NCBI GenBank assembly: GCA_903893315.1
Contig: CAITLU010000057.1
Coordinates: 33,607 to 97,606, forward strand
Source: an uncultured bacterium
GTDB lineage: Bacteria; Desulfobacterota; Binatia; UBA1149; CAITLU01
DNA: 64,000 nucleotides
Reading direction: 5' to 3'
The notes under the pieces are model-generated. The model was not told where the DNA came from. It was given only the letters and a program-made list of their open reading frames with translations, and did no database searches. A program made the translations under genes and the position numbers. This document shows positions 52,042-60,961 of this stretch, one piece after another; the stretch's first letter is position 1; each line of letters opens with the position of its first letter.

Positions 52042-53744
52042 CGAACCTGCGCCGGCGCGCCGGTGTCGCGTCCGCCGTAGCGTCGACGACGCCGCTTAGC
52101 CCGCTCTCTCAAAGCCGGCTACACCGCACATTGCTCGCGACCGCCTCGATCGTCGTCGTTTCGCTGCTCGTCTACGCGAATGCGATCGGCAACACGTTCG
52201 TCTACGACGACCTCGAACTGCTTACCCAGAACCGCCTGATCCAAGGCGGCCCTTCCCATGTCGTCGACATCCTCGGCAACGGGTACTGGGGCGGCGCGCG
52301 TTGCGATCAACTCTACCGGCCTTTGACGATATGGAGCCTGGCTTTCAACTCGACCCTCAATACCGCACTCGGGCAGGCGGGAGGCAACCCGGCCGGGTTC
52401 ATTCTTCTCAACGTGCTGCTTCACGCGGCCGTTGCCTGCACTCTCTACCGCTTCCTTCTCCTCCTCGGCGCTACCGAAGCACTGGGGCTGGCAGCCGCAC
52501 TGCTGTTCGCCGTCCACCCACTCCACACCGAAGTGGTCGTGCAGGCCGTCGGACGTGCGGAAATCCTCGCTCTCTTGTTCGGCCTGTTGTTCCTGTGCGC
52601 TCATCGCAAGCAGTACCATCCACTTGTCGCAGCCATCGCCTTCACGCTGGCGCTGATGAGCAAGGAATCCGCGATCGCTTTCGTCGGCCTTGCCGTGGTG
52701 ATGGATTTCTTCTTCTTGCAGCCCACCCGGCGAAAGCCGCTGGCCGCCTATGCGGTCTACGTCTCGGTTATGTCGGTGTGGCTGGGACTGCGCGCCAGTG
52801 TTGTCGGATCGCTGCCGGCTCCGCATCCTTTCGTCGACAATCCTCTTTTCGATGCAACCACGTCCGCGCGACTCGCGACCGCCGCGCTGGTCCAGATGAA
52901 GTACCTCGCGCTCGAACTCTTTCCGGTGGGTCTCTCTTCTGACTACTCCTACAATCAGATTCCGCTTGCTTCATGGCGAGAACCGGGCGTTTTCAGCTTC
53001 TTTCTCCTGGCCGCTGCGGGCGCAGCGACGGCGCTGTCGTGGCGCAAGACGCGTCCGATGGTCGGCTTTGCGCTCTTCGGTTACGCGACGCTGTTCGCTC
53101 CGACGTCGAACGTATTCTTCGCCATCGGAACCATCATGGGCGAAAGGCTCGCCTACGCTCCCTCATTCTTGTTCATCATCCTCGTTGCGTATGGACTCGG
53201 CAGCTTGGCGCGGCGACTGAACCGCACCTTCAAAGCCGCCGGCATGATTTGCCTGCTTGCTCTTCTGGGCTTCGCCACAGCCGCGCGAAACCGGACATGG
53301 GCGAATGAAGAGACCTTCTTCCGAGCTCAACTGGCGTCGGCGCCTCAAAGCGCCAAGGCCCACTACAATTTCGGCGCCGTGTCGGCCAAGAGCGGTGATG
53401 ATCGCGGAGCGATACAGTCCTACTATCGCGCAATCACGCTGCTGCCGTCCTACCCCGAACCGTTCTTCAACCTCGGCAACGCGCTGAAACGAGTCGGAGC
53501 CGAGCCGCAAACGATCATCGATGCCTACCGCAGCGCTATTCGGCTGGACCCGGGCCAGACCAAAGCCAGAGCCAATCTCGCACTCTTCCTCACGCAGGTC
53601 GGCGACTTCGCCGAGGCCCGCGCCCTGACCGCAGAACTCGAAAAGCTCCAGCCCGATCACCCGGCCCTGCCAACTCTGCACGAACGCCTCGACCAAGCGC
53701 CGGCAACGACGCGAAATACGCCCTTCGGCGTCGGCGCGCGTTGA
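52038..53744 (+). CDS. TMTC-like (DUF1736) multispanning membrane protein with C-terminal TPRs
   Basis: The protein (568 residues) has about 9-11 helices. First periplasmic loop holds the acidic pair in TFVYDDLELLTQN; the family hallmark FAVHPLHTEVVVQAVGRAEIL follows, then LMSKESAIAFVG. C-terminal TPR-like repeats span about 440-545 (AHYNFGAVSAKSGDDRGAI, PEPFFNLGNALKRVG). This is the fold of TMTC proteins, GT-C O-mannosyltransferases in animals. Its role in bacteria is not proven; the sugar donor is unknown. GTG start overlaps the FKBP stop. It converges on a GT39-like glycosyltransferase gene. Confidence 0.85.
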   Translation: MTNLRRRAGVASAVASTTPLSPLSQSRLHRTLLATASIVVVSLLVYANAIGNTFVYDDLELLTQNRLIQGGPSHVVDILGNGYWGGARCDQLYRPLTIWSLAFNSTLNTALGQAGGNPAGFILLNVLLHAAVACTLYRFLLLLGATEALGLAAALLFAVHPLHTEVVVQAVGRAEILALLFGLLFLCAHRKQYHPLVAAIAFTLALMSKESAIAFVGLAVVMDFFFLQPTRRKPLAAYAVYVSVMSVWLGLRASVVGSLPAPHPFVDNPLFDATTSARLATAALVQMKYLALELFPVGLSSDYSYNQIPLASWREPGVFSFFLLAAAGAATALSWRKTRPMVGFALFGYATLFAPTSNVFFAIGTIMGERLAYAPSFLFIILVAYGLGSLARRLNRTFKAAGMICLLALLGFATAARNRTWANEETFFRAQLASAPQSAKAHYNFGAVSAKSGDDRGAIQSYYRAITLLPSYPEPFFNLGNALKRVGAEPQTIIDAYRSAIRLDPGQTKARANLALFLTQVGDFAEARALTAELEKLQPDHPALPTLHERLDQAPATTRNTPFGVGAR

Positions 53745-53771
53745 CCGACGAGGCGGCGACGCTCCTACACG

Positions 53772-55394
53772 TCAGCGTATCTCGTAGACATACAATGCAT
53801 GCCCCACCACCGCGCGCGGAGAAGTCGTCGCCAGCCAGTTTCCTGCGGCCTCACCTCGTAGCTTCGCCAGCGCGGTCGCGCGCGCCACGCAGTTCGCGCT
53901 CAATATGTACGTGCCTTCCTCCGGCAGCCCCGTAAGGGCGCTTATCGTCACCGGTTTCGCGATAATGCCGTAGTAGGTCGGGTCGGCGCTGCCGAAGTAA
54001 CACAGATGCAAGTTCTTCGCCGGATGCTCACCGAGATAGTCCCTGAGTTGCAGCAAGCCCTGCCCCCAATCCACGTTGGAATCGTCCAGCCATTCGACGC
54101 CGCGCGGAGGGACTCCGGCAAGTTCGTTGAAATAGGAAAGGTGGTCCGGCCAGATCACAACGAACTCCAGGACAATCCACGCCAGGCAAAACACCAGAGC
54201 GCCGCGAGCCCAACCCCTGCATGCAGCCGCACAGGCAGCTACCCTGGAAGCGTAGAGAAAGATGAACGGAAAGCATGGGATCAGGTAACGCACACCGAGA
54301 TTGTCGCTGGTCAACGAGTAACCGGCGAAGAACGTCAGTGCCGGCACCACCAGAAACGCTTCGTCGAGCCACGAAGCGCGGTGTCGGCCGCACAGGAAAA
54401 GCACCACCGAAGCGGCAACCAACATCAGCGTCGGAAGCGGGGTCTTGACCAACCACGCTGCGAGCAGATACGAGTTCCAGCCTCCTGGCTTCAGTTCTCC
54501 CATCAGGTAGTACCGGTAGTTCGGATCGCGGTCGCGGTTCACCGCCTCTAATCCTTCTACATAGAAGAACGGGTCATTCGGGAAAAAATACAAAGCCCAC
54601 AGCACCGCGTAGGCAATCACGCACATGGCCGCCACCGCCCCCAGAGAACCTACCCCCCTTCGCCATGATGGATTTTCCGTTGTGTCTCGAATCGTTGGTC
54701 GCAGCGCTGCCAACGCGGCCAGAGCCGCGGCGATCGGAACCAGCGCCACACCGGAGAACTTCGACCCCATCGCCAGACCTAGAGTCACACCGCAACTCAG
54801 CAGTCGCAGCAAACCCGGTCTTTCCAAGTAGGCTCTGAACAAAAGAAGAAACAGTGTCGCGAAGAATGCCAGGCCCACGTCGGTGGTAACAAGCTGAGCA
54901 TGAGCCGTGATGGTGGGATCGAAGACGTAGAGAGCCAGTACCAGCAGCGCGGCTTCATCTCCCCACAGCCCTCCGGCCCACACCATCATGACGACGGCAA
55001 GCCCCAGCGACAGCAACACCGCCGGCATTCTTCCCCAGAACAGGAGGCGGTCGGCTTCCTGCCCGTACAGAAAGCGCTGTCCGAATTCCCACTGATAACT
55101 CGGCGATGCTGAAGCCTTGGCGATGGTCTCCGCATCGGCCGGCATCTTCGCGCCGAACAGCAGCAAGGGCAGCGCGCAGAGTTCCTTGATGAGTGGTGGA
55201 TGTTCGGGGTTGAGAGAAATGCGGCGGGTCTGCACGTAGGAATAGCCGGCAGGAAGGTGCGACACCTCATCGAAGGTAGCCGATTTCCCAGCCGCCAAAA
55301 ATGCGGGAAAGCCGAAAGCCGCCGCCAGCAACACCGCGCTCGACAACATCGTCCAGCCGTGTCGCAACCCGCGCGATCTCAAGACACTGCCCAT
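53772..55394 (-). CDS. GT39/ArnT-like membrane glycosyltransferase
   Basis: This GT-C glycosyltransferase has 540 residues and about 11 helices. The first extracytoplasmic loop has the catalytic-type acidic pair in ATFDEVSHLPAGYSYV, and NPEHPPLIKEL follows with the conserved HPP. Similar proteins are annotated as dolichyl-phosphate-mannose protein mannosyltransferase-like or ArnT-like and transfer a sugar from a polyprenyl phosphate to protein or lipid. Acceptor and donor are unknown. It is convergent with the TMTC-like gene, with a 27-bp gap; both might serve one protein or envelope glycosylation pathway. Confidence 0.85.
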   Translation of the reverse strand: MGSVLRSRGLRHGWTMLSSAVLLAAAFGFPAFLAAGKSATFDEVSHLPAGYSYVQTRRISLNPEHPPLIKELCALPLLLFGAKMPADAETIAKASASPSYQWEFGQRFLYGQEADRLLFWGRMPAVLLSLGLAVVMMVWAGGLWGDEAALLVLALYVFDPTITAHAQLVTTDVGLAFFATLFLLLFRAYLERPGLLRLLSCGVTLGLAMGSKFSGVALVPIAAALAALAALRPTIRDTTENPSWRRGVGSLGAVAAMCVIAYAVLWALYFFPNDPFFYVEGLEAVNRDRDPNYRYYLMGELKPGGWNSYLLAAWLVKTPLPTLMLVAASVVLFLCGRHRASWLDEAFLVVPALTFFAGYSLTSDNLGVRYLIPCFPFIFLYASRVAACAAACRGWARGALVFCLAWIVLEFVVIWPDHLSYFNELAGVPPRGVEWLDDSNVDWGQGLLQLRDYLGEHPAKNLHLCYFGSADPTYYGIIAKPVTISALTGLPEEGTYILSANCVARATALAKLRGEAAGNWLATTSPRAVVGHALYVYEIR

Positions 55395-55599
55395 TCCAAA
55401 TGAGTCCTACGGCACACCCGAATGCAATGCGGCGGCTTCGACTTCATCGGCCTATCTCCGAGCCTTGCCGGATCGTAAGCGACGCTTCGGAGCTATCCGG
55501 CCAAGAAACCACACGCTCTTGCCGGCCGCCTCGTCCACCCGATGCCCGTCCGTCCACCCCAAGCGCCTCACGGGCATGGTCGCAACGCCGTGCCTGCAA

Positions 55600-57747
55600 T
55601 CAAAGAGGATGGCGTGCGAAAAACATCTGACTGTCAAGTTCGTGCTCGCCGGCGCCGCGCCGCACACGTTCGTAGCTGCCGTCCGGCATCAGCCGCCGAG
55701 CCTTGACGTTGTCGCGCAAACAGACATCGAGGATGTCCTCTTTGAGTTGCCGTCTGAGCCGAGCGTCGCTGATCGGTACGACAACCTCGATGCGACGCTC
55801 GAGATTGCGCGCCATCCAGTCGGCGCTCCCGATATAGACTTCCTCGGCACCGCCGTTGGAGAAATAAAAGATGCGGCTGTGCTCGAGAAACCGGCCGACG
55901 ATGCTGACGACGCGGATGTTTTCGGAAATACCCGCCACTCTCGGGCGTAGCCCGCACACCCCGCGCACGATCAAGTCGATTGTCACACCGGCCTGCGATG
56001 CCGCGTAGAGAGCGCGTATCAACGTCGTATCGGTGAGGCTGTTCATCTTCGCAACGATGCGAGAGGGGAGACCGCTGCGACAGTGGCGCATCTCGCGCTC
56101 GATCAGTTCGAGCGTACGCTCTTTCAAGTCGACCGGCGCTACCAACAGCTTGCGGTAATTCGCCTGGCGCGAATAGCCGGTGAGAAAATTAAACAGGTCG
56201 CTGGCATCGGCGCCGATATCAGGGTCGGCGGTAAACAGTCCGACGTCAGTGTAGATACGGGCGGTTGTCGGGTTGTAGTTACCGGTGGCGATATGAACAT
56301 AGCGACGCAGCAGGGTTCCCTCGCGCCTCACTACCAGAGCTACCTTGCAGTGGGTCTTGAGACCCAGGAGACCGTACACGACGTGAACACCGGCACGTTC
56401 GAGCTGCCTGGCCCAGCCGATGTTGTTCTCCTCGTCGAAGCGCGCCTTCAACTCGACCAGCACCGCGACTTGCTTGCCCCGCCCGCTCGCCTCCATCAGC
56501 GCCTGCACGATCGGCGATCGCTGCCCGGTACGGTAGAGGCACATTTTGACAGCCAACACGTCAGGGTCGGACGCAGCAGCACTGATGAAATCCGTAACCG
56601 CCGAATACGCCGTGTACGGGTGATGCAGCAGGATGTCCTGACGCCCGATGGCGGCAAACATAGACTCGCGACCCCGCAGAGGCGCCGGCAGCCGCGCGGA
56701 GAGCGCCCTGTCCTTCAGTTCGGCGCGCGGAAGCTCGTACAGCATCATCAGATCGCGCAGCCGCAGCGGACCTTGCACCGCGTACACGTCGTCTGACGTC
56801 AGCTCCAGCGACTCGGTCAGATATCCGACCATCTCCTCTGGCATATCGGCCGCTACTTCGAGTCGCACCGCCTCACCGAAGCGACGCTTTCGCAACTCCT
56901 GCTCCATCACGCTCAGCAGATCACCGGCCTCCTCTTCGAGGATCTCGATATCTGCGTCACGCGTCACGCGGAACCCGCAACTCACGCCGACACGCATGCC
57001 GGGGAACAGCCTGTCCGCATTGGCCGCGATCAAGTCACCGAGAAACACGTACCTCGTCTCTCCATCGCCGACGGAAACCAGCCGCGGAACCATCGGCGGC
57101 AGCTTGATGCGCACGAAACGCCGCCCGGTGCCGGCCGCTTTTCCCTTGCCGCTCCCTTGGCCCAGCGGCTCGATCAGCAGTCCCAGATTGAGGCTGAGAC
57201 TCGAAATGTAGGGAAACGGATGACTCGGATCCACGGCCTGCGGCGTCAAGACCGGGAAAACGTTTTCCATGAAATACGCAGTCAGCACACCACGTTCCGC
57301 TTCGGTAAGCTGCGCGCAGGAAGTCAGCACGATGCCGCAGCTCTCGAGTTGCGGAAGGATGACTTCGCGCAGACAACGCGCCTGCTCGGCGAGCAGAGGA
57401 CGCAGGCCCCGACTGATCTCGCACAGTTGTTCGGCGGCGGTCATGCCGTCGAGCGAGGTCTCGGTGCTTTCTTCATCGACTTCGTTCTTGAGTCCAGCCA
57501 CGCGGATCATGAAGAACTCGTCGAGATTACTGGAAAATATCGCGAGGAATTTCAGACGCTCGAGCAACGGGTGCGTTTCGTCGCACGCCTCTTCCAGCAC
57601 GCGACGGTTGAACTCGAGCCAGCTCAATTCGCGATTGAACAGCAGATCTCGGCGCCGAAGGACAGTCTCCGGCAATTCCTTAACCTCGACGCCGTGGTCA
57701 TCGGCGCCTCGTACCAGAACTTGCCCGCTCGGACCCGTTGTTGTCAT
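55600..57747 (-). CDS. ppk: polyphosphate kinase 1
   Basis: PPK1 (715 residues) polymerises the gamma-phosphate of ATP into polyphosphate. Domains match the family: N-terminal RELSWLEFNRRVLEEA, middle domain, then the two phospholipase-D-like domains. The autophosphorylated His is in YVHIATGNYN and the second catalytic His in LEHSRIFYF; GSADWMARNLERRIEV follows. Length and motif order are normal. It is last in the CHAD-sixA-ppx-ppk gene set, 103 bp from ppx, and may have its own start site. No Pho-box-like array was clear in the 103-bp gap. Confidence 0.97.
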   Translation of the reverse strand: MTTTGPSGQVLVRGADDHGVEVKELPETVLRRRDLLFNRELSWLEFNRRVLEEACDETHPLLERLKFLAIFSSNLDEFFMIRVAGLKNEVDEESTETSLDGMTAAEQLCEISRGLRPLLAEQARCLREVILPQLESCGIVLTSCAQLTEAERGVLTAYFMENVFPVLTPQAVDPSHPFPYISSLSLNLGLLIEPLGQGSGKGKAAGTGRRFVRIKLPPMVPRLVSVGDGETRYVFLGDLIAANADRLFPGMRVGVSCGFRVTRDADIEILEEEAGDLLSVMEQELRKRRFGEAVRLEVAADMPEEMVGYLTESLELTSDDVYAVQGPLRLRDLMMLYELPRAELKDRALSARLPAPLRGRESMFAAIGRQDILLHHPYTAYSAVTDFISAAASDPDVLAVKMCLYRTGQRSPIVQALMEASGRGKQVAVLVELKARFDEENNIGWARQLERAGVHVVYGLLGLKTHCKVALVVRREGTLLRRYVHIATGNYNPTTARIYTDVGLFTADPDIGADASDLFNFLTGYSRQANYRKLLVAPVDLKERTLELIEREMRHCRSGLPSRIVAKMNSLTDTTLIRALYAASQAGVTIDLIVRGVCGLRPRVAGISENIRVVSIVGRFLEHSRIFYFSNGGAEEVYIGSADWMARNLERRIEVVVPISDARLRRQLKEDILDVCLRDNVKARRLMPDGSYERVRRGAGEHELDSQMFFARHPL

Positions 57748-57850
57748 TACGTCCTGCTTACTGCCGAGTACCGCGCCCGTCCAGCGTCACCGTCCGACGG
57801 GCTGACGCACTATCATTAGGAGTTGTTCGCCAGATATCCGTAACCGCGTC

Positions 57851-59407
57851 TCATACCTTCGTGGTGGCGAAGGTCAGCCGGAAACCCAAGGTCTGCTCGA
57901 AGAGATCTCCGCGCTGCTCTGCAGACACTATTTCTTCTTCGCACCGCCAGTCGCTGCGAAGCTCCAACTGCACGGTCTGTCCGTCGCGTGTGCAGCGCAC
58001 CTCTCGTACCCGGCTGTCGTGGCCGCGGTCGAGCGCGTTCGCCACGCGCAGCACGGCCGCCAGACGGCATACAGTGTCCCGATCCGTCTGGTTGAGGGCA
58101 GCGTAGTCGGCATGCCGTTCTTTCGGCGGCGGTCCGCGATGATAACGCGCCACATTGGCGATCACCGCCCGTTCCTCCTCCGAAAACCCCGTCAATTCAG
58201 AGTGCATGATGAGATACAGGGAATGCTTGTGGTGCGATTCGTGCGCAATGTGGAAGCCGGTGTCGTGCAACAGCGCGGCGGCCGACAACAGCGTACGCTG
58301 GTGGCGCGTGAATCCGCACAAGGCCGCCAGTCCGTCGAAAATCTGTTCAGACAGCTTTGCGACCTGCAGCGCGTGAGTCTCTTCGTAGCCGAAGCGCCGG
58401 CCGACTGCGCACACGCTTCGCAGACGCTGGTCGGCCTCGTCCGGCAGCGGAGGATGCGACTCAGCTTCGAGTTCACGCAGACGGTCGATGATGACACCTT
58501 CGCGCAGGGCCCAGTCGCAGGTACGCAGGGACTTGATGCCAAGCGCACGCATCGCGCCTTCAAGGATCTGCCCGCCGGCGATCACGATCTCCGCACGCTG
58601 GGCACTCACGCCCGGAATGCTCTTGAGCGTGGCGACGTCCATCGCCGCGACGCGCTCGTTGAAACGCTCCAGTTGGACGAAGCCGACTTCCATTCCGACC
58701 GGCTGAGCTCCCGACGGCCCACGCCCGGATTCCCGCGTTCCGGCCGACCTCAAGGCCTCACCGATGGCAAGGATCGTGCCCGAAGTGCCCGTCGCCAGTT
58801 GCCAGCTCGTTCCGCGCAGTTCGCGACGCAGCCGTTCGAACGCGCCGCGCACACGGACCTTCAGCGCGCGCAGCTCTTTCGGCTTTGGCGGGTCGAACGC
58901 GAAGAACTCGTCGGTAAGTCCGACCGCGCCGAGTTTGACCGAAAAGAGTGACGTGGGATTCCCGTCTCGTACCACGGTGATCTCGGTCGAACCGCCGCCG
59001 ATATCTATGTTGACCTGGGCCACGCCGCGCGTCCCGCACCTGTAAGAAACGGCGAGGCCGATCAGGCGCGCCTCCTCGACACCCGACAGAAGCTCCACGT
59101 GCACGCCGGCCTCACGTTCCACGGTCGCAAGGAACTCGGCTGCGTTGTCGGCTTCGCGCACCGAAGCTGTGGCGATCGCGATGACTCGCTCGGCACCGCG
59201 CGCTTCGGCCAACGAGCGAAAGCGCTTGATGCATTCGCAGGCGCGCGCGATCGCTTCTTCTCCCAGGTGGCCGTCGCGCAGGGTGTTGTGTCCAAGCCGT
59301 ACGCCATCTTTTTCCCGCACCAGGACAGCGAATGAATCACTCGCAGTCGCGTCTACGACGACGACCTTGATCGAGTTCGAACCTATATCTATGGCTGCAA
59401 GCTTCAA
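57851..59407 (-). CDS. ppx: exopolyphosphatase (Ppx/GppA family) with C-terminal HD domain
   Basis: The protein (518 residues from the TTG at 59407) has the acetate kinase/HSP70 phosphatase fold: AIDIGSNSIKVVVVDA, IATASVREADNAAEF, NIDIGGGSTEITVV and TGTSGTILAIGEAL. A C-terminal HD-type domain shows LLHDTGFHIAHESHH and NVARYHRG. It degrades polyP from the end or hydrolyses (p)ppGpp. The start is uncertain: no ATG lies near, the TTG at 59407 is preceded by GAGGGG, and another TTG is in frame at 59467. The Shine-Dalgarno region contains an 8-bp tandem repeat (59421-59444). It is between sixA and ppk. Confidence 0.93.
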   Translation of the reverse strand: MKLAAIDIGSNSIKVVVVDATASDSFAVLVREKDGVRLGHNTLRDGHLGEEAIARACECIKRFRSLAEARGAERVIAIATASVREADNAAEFLATVEREAGVHVELLSGVEEARLIGLAVSYRCGTRGVAQVNIDIGGGSTEITVVRDGNPTSLFSVKLGAVGLTDEFFAFDPPKPKELRALKVRVRGAFERLRRELRGTSWQLATGTSGTILAIGEALRSAGTRESGRGPSGAQPVGMEVGFVQLERFNERVAAMDVATLKSIPGVSAQRAEIVIAGGQILEGAMRALGIKSLRTCDWALREGVIIDRLRELEAESHPPLPDEADQRLRSVCAVGRRFGYEETHALQVAKLSEQIFDGLAALCGFTRHQRTLLSAAALLHDTGFHIAHESHHKHSLYLIMHSELTGFSEEERAVIANVARYHRGPPPKERHADYAALNQTDRDTVCRLAAVLRVANALDRGHDSRVREVRCTRDGQTVQLELRSDWRCEEEIVSAEQRGDLFEQTLGFRLTFATTKV

Positions 59408-59420
59408 CGTCTGACTCTGC

Positions 59421-59444
59421 CCCTCGGCCCCTCGGCCCTTCGGC
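59421..59444. repeat. three tandem 8-bp repeats in the ppx leader
   Basis: CCCTCGGC, CCCTCGGC and CCTTCGGC occur head to tail. On the transcribed strand the copies give GCCGAGGG and contain the purine-rich stretch in front of the TTG start, so a change of copy number would alter ppx translation, or its frame if the longer start is used. Confidence 0.6.
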
Positions 59445-59636
59445 CCCGCACAAGCTCTGCTGACCAACTACCGAGAACTCTTTTCGCATGAAAGCCCGTC
59501 ATCGACAGCCGGCAGCGGCCGACGGATCGCACCGGGTCGTCGGACCTGCCACCCTCTCGACCACGACATACCGTCGCACCAACTTGCCAGGTCCCGCACA
59601 AAGAGGCGTACTCGAATCCGATCGCGCGGCGCATTC

Positions 59637-60116
59637 TCACACGTAACGCAGCACACGAGGCGGAAACCACCCTTGCAACCGCATCCCGCCGGGCAGCGGG
59701 ATACCCGTGAGCCAGGCAACGCCGCCTTTGTTCAGTGCGAAATTCGCACATGATCCGGCATCGCCGGCGACAAGCCACGCGCAGAGCTCGCCAAGCCACG
59801 GTTCGTGACCTACGACAGCGACCCGCTGCGTCTGCAGTCGCACCAGGTCATCGAGCAGGTGTACGGTCGGAGCCTCGGCCAGCAAGGAAGTGACACGAGA
59901 CGGGCCATCGAGAATGCGGCCAAGCAGTTCGGCGGTATCGACCGCCCGGAGCCACGGGCTGTGAAGCAACAGGTCGACGCGAATTTCAAGCCGGTCGAGC
60001 CCTCGTGCAACTCTTGCGAACTGGCGGCGGCCCCGCTCGGTCAAAGGCCGCATCGAGTCGGGCAGGTCCTCGCTGCACGGCTGCGCCCTGGCGTGTCGGA
60101 TGAGGATCAGGTCCAT
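59637..60116 (-). CDS. sixA: phosphohistidine phosphatase SixA-like (histidine phosphatase superfamily)
   Basis: This small histidine phosphatase has 159 residues: LILIRHARA at the N-terminus (RH motif of the phosphoglycerate mutase fold), RPLTERGRRQF, LLHSPWLRAVDTAELL and VGHEPWLGEL. It lacks extra domains, as SixA proteins do. SixA removes phosphate from phosphohistidine proteins. The ATG at 60116 is preferred over 60125 because AGGAGG then lies 10 bases before the start rather than one. It overlaps the CHAD gene by 10 bases and precedes ppx by 229 bp. Confidence 0.88.
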   Translation of the reverse strand: MDLILIRHARAQPCSEDLPDSMRPLTERGRRQFARVARGLDRLEIRVDLLLHSPWLRAVDTAELLGRILDGPSRVTSLLAEAPTVHLLDDLVRLQTQRVAVVGHEPWLGELCAWLVAGDAGSCANFALNKGGVAWLTGIPLPGGMRLQGWFPPRVLRYV

Positions 60117-60841
60117 TCGAGACATACCTCCTGCACCCTGTCCTGGACGCCTTGCCAAGTGCGCACGACGGTTGCCCGCTGCTCGCACAGCTCAGCGCCC
60201 AGACGGGCGCGCGGTTCTTCCGTAACCGACTGCTCAGGGAACGCGTCAAGCCACCGCAGCAACAACACCCGGTTGTTGAACTCGCCGAAAATCTGCTGAA
60301 GTTCGGCGAGCGCGCTCGACTTTTCTCCCATCCACTCGAGCGCGAAGCGCAGACGCCGAACCGCACGTCGCAGACCGTGCAGGTCATCGTCGTCGGGATC
60401 GTCGTTCGCACGCAACTGAGCGGCACGGTCCAGCACTTGCCTGACAATGGGCGAAATCGACCGGCGCGCGGTGTCCTGGTCGATGTCGGGAAGCAGGCTC
60501 AGGGCATCGAGCAGGGCCCCGCTTCGTTCCGATTCGAGAGCGGCGACGATCTTGGGCTGCTCCTCGGCGCGGCGCAGTTGAAGCCAGACGAGCAGATCCT
60601 GCGACAGCAGCCAGCCCGGTACTTCACCTCCGATCAGCACGTCGAGATCACGTGCCCGACTTACGGTAGCCCTCAGCCACCGCAGATCGTCACGCAACAT
60701 CCTGCGATTACCAAGAACGAGCCAGGCGTCGAGACGCCTGGCGGCCACACGGACCTGATGAACCCCTTCGGCGTCATCACCGACTCGTGCCACGAGCAGA
60801 CGCGCACGAAGTTGTTCGATCAATCGTCCCGCTGAGATCAC
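60107..60841 (-). CDS. CHAD domain protein
   Basis: The 244-residue, all-helical CHAD protein has conserved His/Arg-rich helices VHQVRVAARRLDAWL near the start and LHGLRRAVRRLRFALEW in the second half, with LRWLRATVSRARDLDVL between. CHAD domains bind inorganic polyphosphate and target to polyP granules. GTG start at 60841; an ATG is not available close by. It overlaps sixA by 10 bases. Its place with sixA, ppx and ppk supports a role in polyP storage. Confidence 0.9.
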   Translation of the reverse strand: MISAGRLIEQLRARLLVARVGDDAEGVHQVRVAARRLDAWLVLGNRRMLRDDLRWLRATVSRARDLDVLIGGEVPGWLLSQDLLVWLQLRRAEEQPKIVAALESERSGALLDALSLLPDIDQDTARRSISPIVRQVLDRAAQLRANDDPDDDDLHGLRRAVRRLRFALEWMGEKSSALAELQQIFGEFNNRVLLLRWLDAFPEQSVTEEPRARLGAELCEQRATVVRTWQGVQDRVQEVCLEWT

Positions 60842-60961
60842 CGCCGCACCGTAACATACCCGAAGGCCCGCTCCGAAGAGCTCACCACCGATCGTTTCCG
60901 AATCTCGCCAGGGGAAAATTCACACAGGCGGTGACGATATGATCGCGACCCACAGTCCATC

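Noticed and set aside
57748..57850. Pho-box array upstream of ppk
   Set aside because: GCGTCA-like words occur, but they are not spaced at 11 bp, so I do not call a site.
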